The notes under the pieces are model-generated. The model saw nothing but the letters and a program-made list of their open reading frames with translations. It had not been told where the DNA came from and searched no databases. Positions 24,808-33,036 of a stretch of DNA of 64,000 nt are shown here, one piece after another; the first letter of the stretch is position 1, and every line of letters begins with the position of its first letter. Made by a program: the position numbers and the translations under genes. The DNA comes from Vulcanimicrobiota bacterium (GTDB taxonomy: Bacteria; Vulcanimicrobiota; Xenobia; Xenobiales; JADMJV01): NCBI GenBank assembly GCA_017307785.1, contig JAFKGI010000035.1, positions 22,042 to 86,041 on the forward strand, written 5' to 3'.

Positions 24808-26702
24808 TATTCCGTCCAGGCGGAAATGCGGAGTTTGTCGGACTCTTTGAGGAATCGGTTGGGGTCGAAGCTGAAGGTATAGAGTTCATTCTGGCCTTTG
24901 GAGACAGCATTTCGTTCTTCCCATGTGGGAAGAATGCTGCGGTACCAGGCTTCGTGCTCGGCTGGTGAAGGCGTGTTGAAGCCGGCAGCGCCATAGTAGG
25001 CCGAGCACTTTGAGAGGCCCAGCACGGTGGTGCGGGCAATCAGGCTTTCGCGATCGGTGTAGCGCTCGACGATGGGTCCAGGAGTTCCCTCGTCTTGATA
25101 GATCATGTAGTAGACGAATTGTTGCCGGCCATTGATGGTTTCTCGCGTGATTTGGAGCACGACGGGTTGCCACCAACGCCAGCTATTGTTGGCTTCATCG
25201 GCGCCAGGGGGCTGAATGAAGGCCCCCTGACCCGGGTTTTGCATTTGTGTGGGATCTGCCGCCGCACCACCTCCCGGTTTGCCCGGTACTTCGGAACCCG
25301 TCAAGATGTGGTCGTTTTTATCGCGCCAGGCGCCGTTCTTGTAGGCGCCTCGGACCGGGCTCCTACCATAGTCGAAGTCGGGTCCGAGGCCGGGAATGTC
25401 CACCTTGGCGGGAGCTTCTCCCGGCATCAGGGCCAAGGGATCGATGGTGCTGGGAAACTGGAGGGTGAGCTGCAGCGGGAAATACATGTCGACTTTGTTG
25501 AAAACCGGCACGCGGATGGCCAGGCAGCCCTCCATGTCGATATTCCCCTTGGTGGAGTCCAGTCCGTCGGCGATGAAGCCGCCTACCACAGTGAAGTTGC
25601 GGGCGTGGAAGTTGCCGCGGGTGTAGACCATTCCCTGGAACTGGTATTTGGCCGAAGTGGTGGAGGTCAGGCTGAGGTCGCCCTGACTGAGCAGGGCCAC
25701 CGAGTCGGCCGAGGTCAGGCCACTGCCGCCCTCGACGGTGGTGGTGCCGGTTACGATCACGGCTCCCGAGCCTTTGATGCCGCCGATGACTTTGAGGTTG
25801 CCGTTGACGTAGAGCAGAGTGTTGTCGACGTGCAGGTCTCCGTTGATGGTGACCGAGGGCCCGTCGCAGCGCACGATGCCGGTCAGGTGTTGTTCCCCCT
25901 GGATGCCGGCCGGCAGCGATTGATAGTTAAAAGTGGAGTCGCGTGCCGGATCATAAAGATTGAAGTCAAAGTGGGGCAGCTCCAACTCGGAGTTGTAGGT
26001 GCGCACTTCGCCCCCGACCGTGGAGTTGTCGAGCACGCTGACGCCTCCGCCTGCCTGCAGGTTGCCGGCCACCCGGCTGCCCTGCTCGAGCACGGCCGCC
26101 TGGGCTTCGGTGCAATTGGTGCCGAGGTCTCCGGGTTTCAGCTGGCCCGGATCGGCGGCCACGGCTTCCAGATCCACTCCATTCAGACTGTCCAGGGCTC
26201 CCACGAAGCTGTCGGTGAGGTGGACTTTGCCGGTGGCTCCCAGCGAGAGCGTAAAATTGGGCACATAGACCACCGCTTCGCGGGTGCGTACGACGTTGCG
26301 ACAGTGGGCCACAGCCACCAGGTGGACGCGCTTGCCGGGGACCTTGCCCTCTTTGAGCAGCTTGCCGTCCGGCCAGGCGGGGAGAAAATTGTCATTGTCG
26401 TTGCGAGTGGAATACGGCACGCCCTGCGTTTTGTTGAAGGTCAGGCGCACGCCGGAGCCTTCGACCGGACCGTCATATTCGATCTTGGTAGAGGCCGTGC
26501 TGCCCCAGGTCGGGTCCTTCATGAGCTCGGCCAGGCTCTGCTGAATGGCCGAGTCGGCCAGTAAGGAGGCGGTCTGGGCATTCTCGGAGCGCAACAGCAT
26601 CTGCACGTTGACCGAGGAGGTGGTGCCCACCGTCAGCACGGCCAGCAGCGCCACGGCGATGACGCACACGGCTCCGGCCAGCGAACTCCCCCGTCTTCTC
26701 AT
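24804..26702 (-). CDS. Large PilX-like envelope/pilus-associated protein
   Basis: A 632-aa protein. The N-terminus MRRRGSSLAGAVCVIAVALL carries a basic patch, a Gly and a long hydrophobic helix, followed by SSVNVQMLLRSENAQTASLL, the pattern of PilX N-terminal domains (minor pilin-like, without the canonical Glu5). Residues about 170-430 are repetitive beta-rich sequence with VTINGDLHVDNTLLYVNGNL-like runs, typical of right-handed beta-helix or bactofilin-like folds in PilX-type proteins. The rest is less structured and Pro/Gly-rich around 430-500. It is convergent with the pseudopilin operon and sits beside it, so a part in the same pilus or secretion apparatus is likely. A TACACT -10 box ends exactly 6 nt before the ATG. 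Confidence 0.75.
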   Translation of the reverse strand: MRRRGSSLAGAVCVIAVALLAVLTVGTTSSVNVQMLLRSENAQTASLLADSAIQQSLAELMKDPTWGSTASTKIEYDGPVEGSGVRLTFNKTQGVPYSTRNDNDNFLPAWPDGKLLKEGKVPGKRVHLVAVAHCRNVVRTREAVVYVPNFTLSLGATGKVHLTDSFVGALDSLNGVDLEAVAADPGQLKPGDLGTNCTEAQAAVLEQGSRVAGNLQAGGGVSVLDNSTVGGEVRTYNSELELPHFDFNLYDPARDSTFNYQSLPAGIQGEQHLTGIVRCDGPSVTINGDLHVDNTLLYVNGNLKVIGGIKGSGAVIVTGTTTVEGGSGLTSADSVALLSQGDLSLTSTTSAKYQFQGMVYTRGNFHARNFTVVGGFIADGLDSTKGNIDMEGCLAIRVPVFNKVDMYFPLQLTLQFPSTIDPLALMPGEAPAKVDIPGLGPDFDYGRSPVRGAYKNGAWRDKNDHILTGSEVPGKPGGGAAADPTQMQNPGQGAFIQPPGADEANNSWRWWQPVVLQITRETINGRQQFVYYMIYQDEGTPGPIVERYTDRESLIARTTVLGLSKCSAYYGAAGFNTPSPAEHEAWYRSILPTWEERNAVSKGQNELYTFSFDPNRFLKESDKLRISAWTEY

Positions 26703-26714
26703 CTCCCTAGTGTA
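26702..26714 (-). promoter_or_regulatory. Leaderless-type extended -10 box (TGC-TACACT, 6 nt before ATG)
   Basis: On the minus strand, TACACT (plus coordinates 26709-26714), preceded by TGC, ends 6 nt before the ATG at 26702. An AGGGAG fills the 6-nt gap but is too close to act as a Shine-Dalgarno. Confidence 0.5.
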
Positions 26715-26757
26715 GCACAAAAGTAGGACCCGGTTGGCCGGTCCAGAACGATTCTAA

Positions 26758-27144
26758 GTGCCACTTTATGAAGGCCGCTGTCACTGCGGCGCTCTGACCC
26801 TGAGTTACACGACTGCCTCCGAGCCCGGCGCGATTCAGCCGCGCGCCTGCGACTGCTCCTACTGCACCCGCCAGGGCGCGATGTATGTTTCCGATCCGGC
26901 CGGCTCTTTGTCTCTAGCGGGGGAGCCTCGGATTTATCGGCAAGGAGAAGAGCGGGCCGAGTTTTTGAGCTGCGGGCGCTGTGGGGTTCTGCTGGCGGTG
27001 GTTCACCAGCAGCGAGGCGCGGTCAACGTGCGTTGCCTGGAGCGCTTCGCCGAGTTCGGCTCTCCGGTGGCGGTATCACCGCAGCAGTTGAGTGCCGACG
27101 AGAAGGTGGCGCGCTGGCTGGCCAACTGGACCCCACTGCTTTGA
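26758..27144 (+). CDS. GFA/CENP-V family zinc-binding protein
   Basis: A 128-aa protein of the glutathione-dependent formaldehyde-activating (GFA)/CENP-V fold. Zinc-ligand motifs are CHCGAL at the N-terminus, CDCSYC (about residues 31-36) and CGRCG (about 72-76), all in the expected order. The founding member was reported to promote S-hydroxymethyl-glutathione formation, but most homologues have no proven reaction. The start is a GTG without a good Shine-Dalgarno. The stop TGA overlaps the TTG start of the next gene (TTGA), so the collagen-like protein is translationally coupled. Confidence 0.85.
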   Translation: MPLYEGRCHCGALTLSYTTASEPGAIQPRACDCSYCTRQGAMYVSDPAGSLSLAGEPRIYRQGEERAEFLSCGRCGVLLAVVHQQRGAVNVRCLERFAEFGSPVAVSPQQLSADEKVARWLANWTPLL

Positions 27145-27935
27145 GAAGGCTGTGTTTTTTTCTGCTGCTGACCGGGCTGGGAGGCACGGTTCCCAGCAGC
27201 GTCGGGGCTTTTCCCCCGGAGGGGGCGCTGCTGATCATGAATCGCTCGGAGGTGACTCTGCGCTGGAAGTTGCCGCGTGGAGCTTTTACGGCGGAACTGT
27301 GGTCGCAGGGCAGCAAGCGCATGGAGGCCGTCGTTTCCGATGCTTCCTGGACGGTTCCGGTGAGTCGAGGCCAGAACTACGGCTGGATTCTGCGCAATTC
27401 GAGCGGGATCGTTCAGCAAGGTCGCTTCGGTGTGGCCGAGGAGGCGACGTTCAGCGCCAATGGACGCGATGGCACAGCGGGACGTCCGGGTCCGGCCGGC
27501 GGTCCCGGTCAGCCGGGAACCAATGGTGGCCAGATCGAGGCGGAACTGCAGCGCGATGAGGCCGGGATGCATCTGCGCATTCGCTCCCGGGACCAGAACT
27601 TGCATTATCTGTTTGTGGATTCGGACGTGCGCTTTGCCATCTCGGCCCGCGGTGGTAACGGAGGAGATGGCGCGGCCGGAGATGACTTTCGCGGCTATCA
27701 GGCGGCGGTGGGGCACGACGGCGGAGCGGCCGGCTGGGGCGGGTCCGTCAAGGTGACCACTTACAATGCGCCCTGGCGGCAGTATTTGGAGGTGGATCTG
27801 ACTCCGGGCACCCCGGGAGCGGGCGGTAAGGGCGGGAAATACCGAGTGTTGTCCACCCAAGAAGAGGTGGCTCCCGACGGCAAGGGTGGCAAGCCTGGCC
27901 AGGGCGGACGGGTCGATACGCGCCTGGGTCCCTAA
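27141..27935 (+). CDS. Secreted protein with a short collagen-like segment and Gly-rich C-terminus
   Basis: A 264-aa exported protein of unknown function. I place the start at the TTG at 27141, which overlaps the previous stop as TTGA and opens a signal peptide (MRRLCFFLLLTGLGGTVPSS, cleaved near VGAFP). A beta-rich region follows (about 25-110), then a collagen-like G-x-y run (GRDGTAGRPGPAGGPGQPG, about 112-135), a beta segment, and a Gly-rich tail with repeated GGNGGDGAAGDD and GAGGKGGK motifs. Collagen-like runs in bacteria form trimeric stalks; this one is short. It overlaps the convergent antiporter gene by the tetranucleotide CTAA, which contains both stop codons. Confidence 0.7.
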   Translation: MRRLCFFLLLTGLGGTVPSSVGAFPPEGALLIMNRSEVTLRWKLPRGAFTAELWSQGSKRMEAVVSDASWTVPVSRGQNYGWILRNSSGIVQQGRFGVAEEATFSANGRDGTAGRPGPAGGPGQPGTNGGQIEAELQRDEAGMHLRIRSRDQNLHYLFVDSDVRFAISARGGNGGDGAAGDDFRGYQAAVGHDGGAAGWGGSVKVTTYNAPWRQYLEVDLTPGTPGAGGKGGKYRVLSTQEEVAPDGKGGKPGQGGRVDTRLGP

Positions 27936-29341
27936 GCGGGGCGCACGACCTCGAGGTTGACGGGTTGATCGGTTTCGCCGCGGCGCAGACGCATCAGGAT
28001 GGGCGTGGTGGAGAAGGTGGTGGCCAGCGCCATCAGCACAAAGATGGTGAACAGGGTCGGGGAGAGGATTTTGAGCTCCAGGCCCAGGTTCAGCACAATC
28101 AGTTCCATCAAGCCGCGCGTGTTCATCAGCACTCCCAGACTGGCGGCTTCACGGTTCTTGAGTCCGGCCATACGGGCGGCCATCCAGGTTCCACCGAATT
28201 TGCCGATACAGGCAGCGGCGATGACGGCGGCCACCACCAGCCAGGCCTGCGGTCCCTGCACCAGTCCGATGGACGTGCGCAGGCCGGTGAAGGCGAAGAA
28301 GCAGGGGAGAAGCAGCAGTCCGACCAGGGTGTTGAGGTGACCCATGAGGCTTTTGGCCAGTTTGCTGTCGTGGGGGATGACTGTGCCCAACAGAAAGGCG
28401 CCGAAGAGGGCGTGGATACCGATGGCGTCGGTGCAGGCGGCGGTGAGCAGGCTGCAGGCCAGCACGATGGCCAGATCCTGACGTCGGTCCTGCCAGTTGC
28501 CGGTCACTCTGCGCAGTAGCGGACGCAAGATGGCGAGGACGCCGACCACGAAGGTGGCGCTCAGGACCAGGGTTTGGGCGGCCAGCCAGGGGCTGGCGGT
28601 GGCCACAGCCAGCACGCAGGCCAGCAGACACCAGGCGGTCACATCGTCGATGGCGGCGCAGGTCAAAGCCAGGGCGCCCAGGCGGGTGCGCTGCATGTTC
28701 TGGTCGGTGAGGATGCGGGCCAACACAGGAAAGGCCGTGATCGACATGGAGACGCCCAGAAACAAGGTGAAGACATGGAAGGGGACGTCCGGCCCGCCGT
28801 AGATGGGAAAGAGCCAGAGCGAGAGCAGCGTTCCCAGGCTAAAGGGCACGACGATGCTGGCGTGCGAAATCAGCAAGGTGCTTTTTCCCTGGTGGCGGAG
28901 CAGTTCGAGATCCAGTTCGAGGCCGACAAAGAACATGTAGAGGATGACGCCGATGCGCGCCAGGATGCCGATGGCTCCCGTAACGTCGGGCGCGAAGAGA
29001 AGGGTGGATGCCTGCGGCCAGAGCCAGCCGAGCAGGCTGGGCCCCAGCAGAATGCCGCCCAGCACTTCGCCCATCACCGGAGGCTGCCCGATACGCGCCA
29101 TGAGTTTGCCCAGGGCCTGAGAGCTGGCCGAGATTACGGCCAGCGAGAGAAGTAGGCGGGCGATCAGCGAGTTTTCCTTGTGGGCACCGCTGCCGAAACC
29201 CAGTGCGGGTCCGCCGGCTTGCAGATGCTGGCCGCTCTGATTCACCAGCCAGAAGATCAGGGCTCCTCCCGCCAATAGCGCCAGATAATAAGCGGCCAGG
29301 CGGGTTGGGCTGAGTTTCGGTCGGGTCAGGGCTTCCATCAT
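27932..29341 (-). CDS. Kef-type cation/proton antiporter (CPA2 family)
   Basis: A 469-aa CPA2 monovalent cation/H+ antiporter with about 13 membrane segments. Family marks include IGQPPVMGEVLGGILLGPSL near residue 85, FFVGLELDLELL (about 137-148) and the ion-site region LTCAAIDDVTAWCLLA (about 225-240) with its paired Asp residues. MNTRGLMELIVLNLGLE, near the C-terminal end of the membrane domain, is also conserved. There is no C-terminal RCK/TrkA domain, unlike KefB/KefC. It is the last gene of a leftward operon after the glycine-zipper protein and a lipoprotein. It probably functions in pH or K+/Na+ homeostasis. Confidence 0.9.
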   Translation of the reverse strand: MMEALTRPKLSPTRLAAYYLALLAGGALIFWLVNQSGQHLQAGGPALGFGSGAHKENSLIARLLLSLAVISASSQALGKLMARIGQPPVMGEVLGGILLGPSLLGWLWPQASTLLFAPDVTGAIGILARIGVILYMFFVGLELDLELLRHQGKSTLLISHASIVVPFSLGTLLSLWLFPIYGGPDVPFHVFTLFLGVSMSITAFPVLARILTDQNMQRTRLGALALTCAAIDDVTAWCLLACVLAVATASPWLAAQTLVLSATFVVGVLAILRPLLRRVTGNWQDRRQDLAIVLACSLLTAACTDAIGIHALFGAFLLGTVIPHDSKLAKSLMGHLNTLVGLLLLPCFFAFTGLRTSIGLVQGPQAWLVVAAVIAAACIGKFGGTWMAARMAGLKNREAASLGVLMNTRGLMELIVLNLGLELKILSPTLFTIFVLMALATTFSTTPILMRLRRGETDQPVNLEVVRPA

Positions 29342-29380
29342 AGGCTTGCCTTTGCTTGGAGGCGGGTGAATCCTGGTGGA

Positions 29381-29801
29381 CTAGATTTTTTGGATGTCGA
29401 CCGGCTTGAAGAGGATGCTGGCGCTGGGATTGTAGATGAGTTTGGCCGAGACGCGCACCTTCTGACCTGGCTCGAGCAGACTGCCGTCGTTGGCGTGCAC
29501 CTTGAGGTCTTTGTCGGTGTAGTTCTTCGGAGGTTTTTCCACCTGGTTGGCTCCCGTGCCGACATAGAGGCTGACGGAGACGGGCTTTTCCTTGGAGTCC
29601 GGCGTTTCTACCAGGTCCAGGAGCATGGTGTCGTTGACCATAGCCGCCGCCGGCAGGCGCAAGTAACCCTCGAGGGAGATCTGCTTCTCGTGGTTGGCTT
29701 GCGTGTTGTAACCGCTGAAGGTCTGGGGGGTGGCCGGTGGGGGTGGAGAGGAGCAGCCCCAGAGCGATAGGGCGACGAGGGCTAGCAGGTTTTTTTTTCA
29801 T
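29381..29801 (-). CDS. Lipoprotein with a +1 frameshift in an A9 tract directly after the start codon
   Basis: With a strong Shine-Dalgarno (AGGAGAGG, 6 nt before the ATG at 29801), the gene begins ATG followed by nine As. Read as eight As, translation gives MKKNLLALVALSLWGCSS, a perfect lipoprotein signal with lipobox LWGC, and continues without a stop to 29381 (about 139 aa). Read as nine As, the frame is wrong and yields a basic, signal-less peptide that runs into the antiporter gene. The body (GYLRLPAAAMVNDTMLLDLV... KVRVSAKLIYNPSASILFKP) is a small beta-rich domain, vaguely like YbaY/YscW-type lipoproteins. The extra A may be a slippery tract used for expression control, a phase-variable site or a sequencing error. 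Without correction, only the part from 29662 to 29381 is open in the right frame. Confidence 0.65.
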
Positions 29802-29813
29802 GGTGTTCCTCTC

Positions 29814-30419
29814 CTAAGCGCGCAGGCGGTTTCCCTGGGCCATGTTGTCGCCGGCTACGCCGCCGATGAGGGGGAAGGCCCCGAGCGCGAACATGCCGGT
29901 GCCACCGCCGGTGGCGCCCAGAATTCCGGCCACGTGGCAGATACCCAGCCCCCAGGTGGCGGCACCCAGGCGGTTGAGCAGGCCGTCCTGGCCTTTGGGC
30001 ATGGATTTGGCGCCCACGTAGGCGCCGATTCCGCCGCCGATGGCCATTCCCACCCCTTCTTTGAGACCATTCAGTCCGAAGTGATTCCAGGCGACGGCGG
30101 CGCCCGCTCCAACGGCCAGCGAGATGCCGAGTCGTTTGGGCATGTCGACCTTGTCGCCCAGGGCGAAATAAGTGGCCGCGGCACCGACGCCTCCGCCGAT
30201 CAGCATGCCGGCCGGGCCGAAATTGGTGGGCAGATGGGCCAGTTCCCAGAGCTTGGAGACGCCCACGCCCGCCAGCGCCGATGCCCCGGCCGCCGCTCCC
30301 CATAAGCCGGTCATCTTGGGCCGGCTGTACTGGAACTCGTCCCGGGCCAGTTCCTGGAGAACTTGCTTTCGGGTCGGCAGCTTCTGGGGGGCGGTGGTGA
30401 GGGCGCGCTGGATCTTCAT
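29814..30419 (-). CDS. Glycine-zipper membrane protein with M-K-I-Q N-terminus
   Basis: A 201-aa protein without a signal peptide. The polar N-terminus MKIQRALTTAPQKLPTRK is followed, from about residue 35, by alternating Gly/Ala-rich hydrophobic segments (AAAGASALAGVGVSKL, MLIGGGVGAAATYFAL, ISLAVGAGAAVAWNHF, GMAIGGGIGAYVGAK). These predict four to six closely packed transmembrane helices of the glycine-zipper type. The layout resembles the protein at 34359-34940, which also starts M-R-I-Q. Its stop codon overlaps the Shine-Dalgarno of the frameshifted lipoprotein gene. The function is unknown; glycine-zipper proteins can form membrane pores or oligomers. Confidence 0.72.
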   Translation of the reverse strand: MKIQRALTTAPQKLPTRKQVLQELARDEFQYSRPKMTGLWGAAAGASALAGVGVSKLWELAHLPTNFGPAGMLIGGGVGAAATYFALGDKVDMPKRLGISLAVGAGAAVAWNHFGLNGLKEGVGMAIGGGIGAYVGAKSMPKGQDGLLNRLGAATWGLGICHVAGILGATGGGTGMFALGAFPLIGGVAGDNMAQGNRLRA

Positions 30420-30519
30420 GATTTAAGTTTCACGCAACCTGGGCGCGTCTGCCTAGCGATCGGGATGTAACCTTTGTTACCGTTTCCTATCGATCTACGA
30501 TGATTTGGAAACCACCCAC

Positions 30520-32955
30520 TTACTTGTTCCGGAGTAGCCGATCGGCGATTGCGGAATTCGACAATTGATCAACCTCTTGGAGTAGATCCGGTTCCTCGAT
30601 GCTGAGGCGCAACTCGCGGGCGTGGTCTAACTCGTAGGTTGTGAGATCTTCGGCTTGCTGCAGCCACAGATAACGCCGGATTTGGACCCGGGGATGGGGG
30701 TCGATGCCATAGGCGCGCAGGCGCACCGCGGCCAGCCAGATCTGCTCGGGGGTCTTGGGCTGCAGCAGGGCCAGGGCTTCCAGGCGGACCTGCTCGTGAG
30801 GGTGGTTGCAGGCGGCCAGAATTTCCAGGAAGGCCTGTTCCTCGGGGGAGCGATAGAGCGCCTGCAAGGCCAGGCGAGCGGCGGTGGGGGCGGTTTGACG
30901 GGCCAGCGCCCGCAACCAGGGAAACCAGCGCTCGTCTTCCTGAAGGGCCAGCCTTTGGGCCAGGCCGACGGCCAGCTGGGCGCGCACGTCGGGGCTGGGG
31001 GGACTCTTGAGCAGCGATTCCTCCTGCAAAGGGTCGAGGCCCCGCTGGTCGAGCCAGTGCAGCACCAGTTGGGCGGCATCTTCAGATACTTCCGGCTCCT
31101 GGTGGCCGAGTAGTTCCAGCAACAGGTCCCAGCCGGCTTTTTCGAGATGGAGCAGGGGTTCCAAGAAATGGGCACGGTGCGCCTGGGGGCATTTGATGAA
31201 ACTGCTCCAGAGTAAGGTGGAAGCGGAGCCGGAAGGCAGCGTCTCCACGGCCAGAGAGAGAGTGGTGGGATTGACGTAGAGACCTTCGAGCAGTCCGGCC
31301 CGGAGTCCATCGGGCAGGGCCCCGCTCTCGCGCACCAGGGACACCAGCGAGTGCTGCGTTTCCGGTTCCAGAGTCTCGAAGGCGGACCACATCATGGTGT
31401 CGAGATTCTGGGCCTTGAGGATGCGCTGGGCGGCGCGCTGGGCCTCCGGCTCGCCACTTTGGGCCAGCTGGCGGAGGCGCTCCAAAATGTGGTGAGAGAA
31501 GCCGAGCCGTTCCAGTCGGCCCAGGGTGTTCTGGCTTTCCAGCAGCAGCAGCCGGGAGGCCAGCCGCGGACCGTCCTGGAGCAGCACTCTCAAAGTCTCG
31601 GGATTGGGGATTTCCAGCAGGTGTTCGGTGACCTGGCGGGCCAGTTGAGCGTCCTGGTCTTCCAGCAGGGGAGCCAGTTCGCGGGCCGGGCGTTTCCAGG
31701 CCATGAGCAAGCGGGCCACGGCCTGGCGGGTGTCCACCTGGCGATGCTGGAGGAAAGCGGCCAGGTCGACCGGTTCCTGCGATGACGGCGCCAGGCTCTG
31801 GCTGAGAGCGCCCAACAGCATCAGCAGATGCACTCCGTGCAGGCGAGGTAAGAGTTTGAGAGCGGCGTCTTGCTGATGCGGCTGCAGACCCGTCTGCTCA
31901 ATAGCCAGCACGGCCAACAGGCTGAGCTCGGAATCATGCAAATGGCGGCGTAAGATTTCGACCGGTTCGTTGCCGTAGTTGTCGCGGAAACAGGCCAGCG
32001 CGGCGGCGCGCACCTCCACATCCTGCGACTGCAGGCCGGCCCGCAGGGCTTGCGGTGAGGTGACGCCGCCCAGTTGCTCCAGACCGCGCCAGGCCAGGTC
32101 GCGCAGGGCGTTTTCGGGGTCGTGACAGAGGCCTTCCAGCAGGCGGGCCACGCGAGCCAGGGCCGGGCCCCAGCCGGCCAGGGCGCGGGCGGCGTAGTGA
32201 CGATCGTCCCGGTCCTTGGACTGGATCAGTTCGGCCAACCGCCCCAGAGCGGCCCGGTCGACCCAAAGGGGAGCTTCGCGCCTCTGAATGAGCGCTCGCG
32301 TACCCGCTCCTTCCAGGGCGTAAAGAGCGGCGCTGGCCCAGATTCCCGGGGCGGTGGCCAGAAAGGATTCGCTGCCCTGGGCCTGAGGGCCGAGATACCA
32401 GAGCACCTGGCACAGCCAGATTTGCACCGCCGGAGCGCCCTGGCGAAAGCGCTCCTGAATGTTGAACAGGACGCCGCGTCCCAGTTGTCCCAAGGCCCAG
32501 GCGGCCAGTGCCGCCAGTTGTTCCCACTGGCTTTTCTCGGGGGTGGGAGTCGAGATGAGACCGAGCAGGTCCTCGCAGGCGGCTTCTCCGTGTTGTTCCA
32601 AGAGGATCATCATCCAGGAAAGACGCTGATGGGAATTGCCGGCTTTGCGCAGTCCGGAAATGCAGCGGGCCAGGCTTTGACGGGCGATCTTGGCTCGCGT
32701 GCGGGGAGTTCTGCGCTGCAGAGTGAGAGCCAGTCGTTGCGGGGAGTGGGCGGGGCCGGAACGCAGCAGCGCCGGGGTGGCGCAGCCCTGGAGCGCCCAG
32801 ACCAGCGGCCATTCGGGGAGATCGATTTGGGCTTCCAGCAGCATGCGGGCCCCCTGGCTGCCCATCTGGCGGATGACGCGAAGGGCGAAGAGGCGCACCG
32901 GCAGGTGCGTGGAGTGGAGCTGGCCGCGCCAGAATTCCGGGTCTCTTCCGAGCAT
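30520..32955 (-). CDS. HEAT-repeat protein
   Basis: An 811-aa, almost entirely alpha-helical protein made of HEAT-like repeats along its length. Examples are LPVRLFALRVIRQMGSQGAR near the N-terminus, DRDDRHYAARALAGWGPALA and SQDVEVRAAALACFRDNYGN in the middle, and HPHEQVRLEALALL near residue 715. There is no signal peptide, membrane segment or catalytic motif. HEAT solenoids serve as protein-binding scaffolds. The start at 32955 has no close Shine-Dalgarno; a TAGGCT box about 33 nt upstream could be the promoter. It sits alone between two gene groups that encode glycine-zipper proteins, on the same strand. The partner is unknown. Confidence 0.8.
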   Translation of the reverse strand: MLGRDPEFWRGQLHSTHLPVRLFALRVIRQMGSQGARMLLEAQIDLPEWPLVWALQGCATPALLRSGPAHSPQRLALTLQRRTPRTRAKIARQSLARCISGLRKAGNSHQRLSWMMILLEQHGEAACEDLLGLISTPTPEKSQWEQLAALAAWALGQLGRGVLFNIQERFRQGAPAVQIWLCQVLWYLGPQAQGSESFLATAPGIWASAALYALEGAGTRALIQRREAPLWVDRAALGRLAELIQSKDRDDRHYAARALAGWGPALARVARLLEGLCHDPENALRDLAWRGLEQLGGVTSPQALRAGLQSQDVEVRAAALACFRDNYGNEPVEILRRHLHDSELSLLAVLAIEQTGLQPHQQDAALKLLPRLHGVHLLMLLGALSQSLAPSSQEPVDLAAFLQHRQVDTRQAVARLLMAWKRPARELAPLLEDQDAQLARQVTEHLLEIPNPETLRVLLQDGPRLASRLLLLESQNTLGRLERLGFSHHILERLRQLAQSGEPEAQRAAQRILKAQNLDTMMWSAFETLEPETQHSLVSLVRESGALPDGLRAGLLEGLYVNPTTLSLAVETLPSGSASTLLWSSFIKCPQAHRAHFLEPLLHLEKAGWDLLLELLGHQEPEVSEDAAQLVLHWLDQRGLDPLQEESLLKSPPSPDVRAQLAVGLAQRLALQEDERWFPWLRALARQTAPTAARLALQALYRSPEEQAFLEILAACNHPHEQVRLEALALLQPKTPEQIWLAAVRLRAYGIDPHPRVQIRRYLWLQQAEDLTTYELDHARELRLSIEEPDLLQEVDQLSNSAIADRLLRNK

Positions 32956-33036
32956 TGAGGCTGGGGCTTCGGGGAGGTTGAGCGGTTAGCCTACCATGGG
33001 ATTGAGGTGGCCGAGCAGAGAAAAGGCCTGGCGGGC

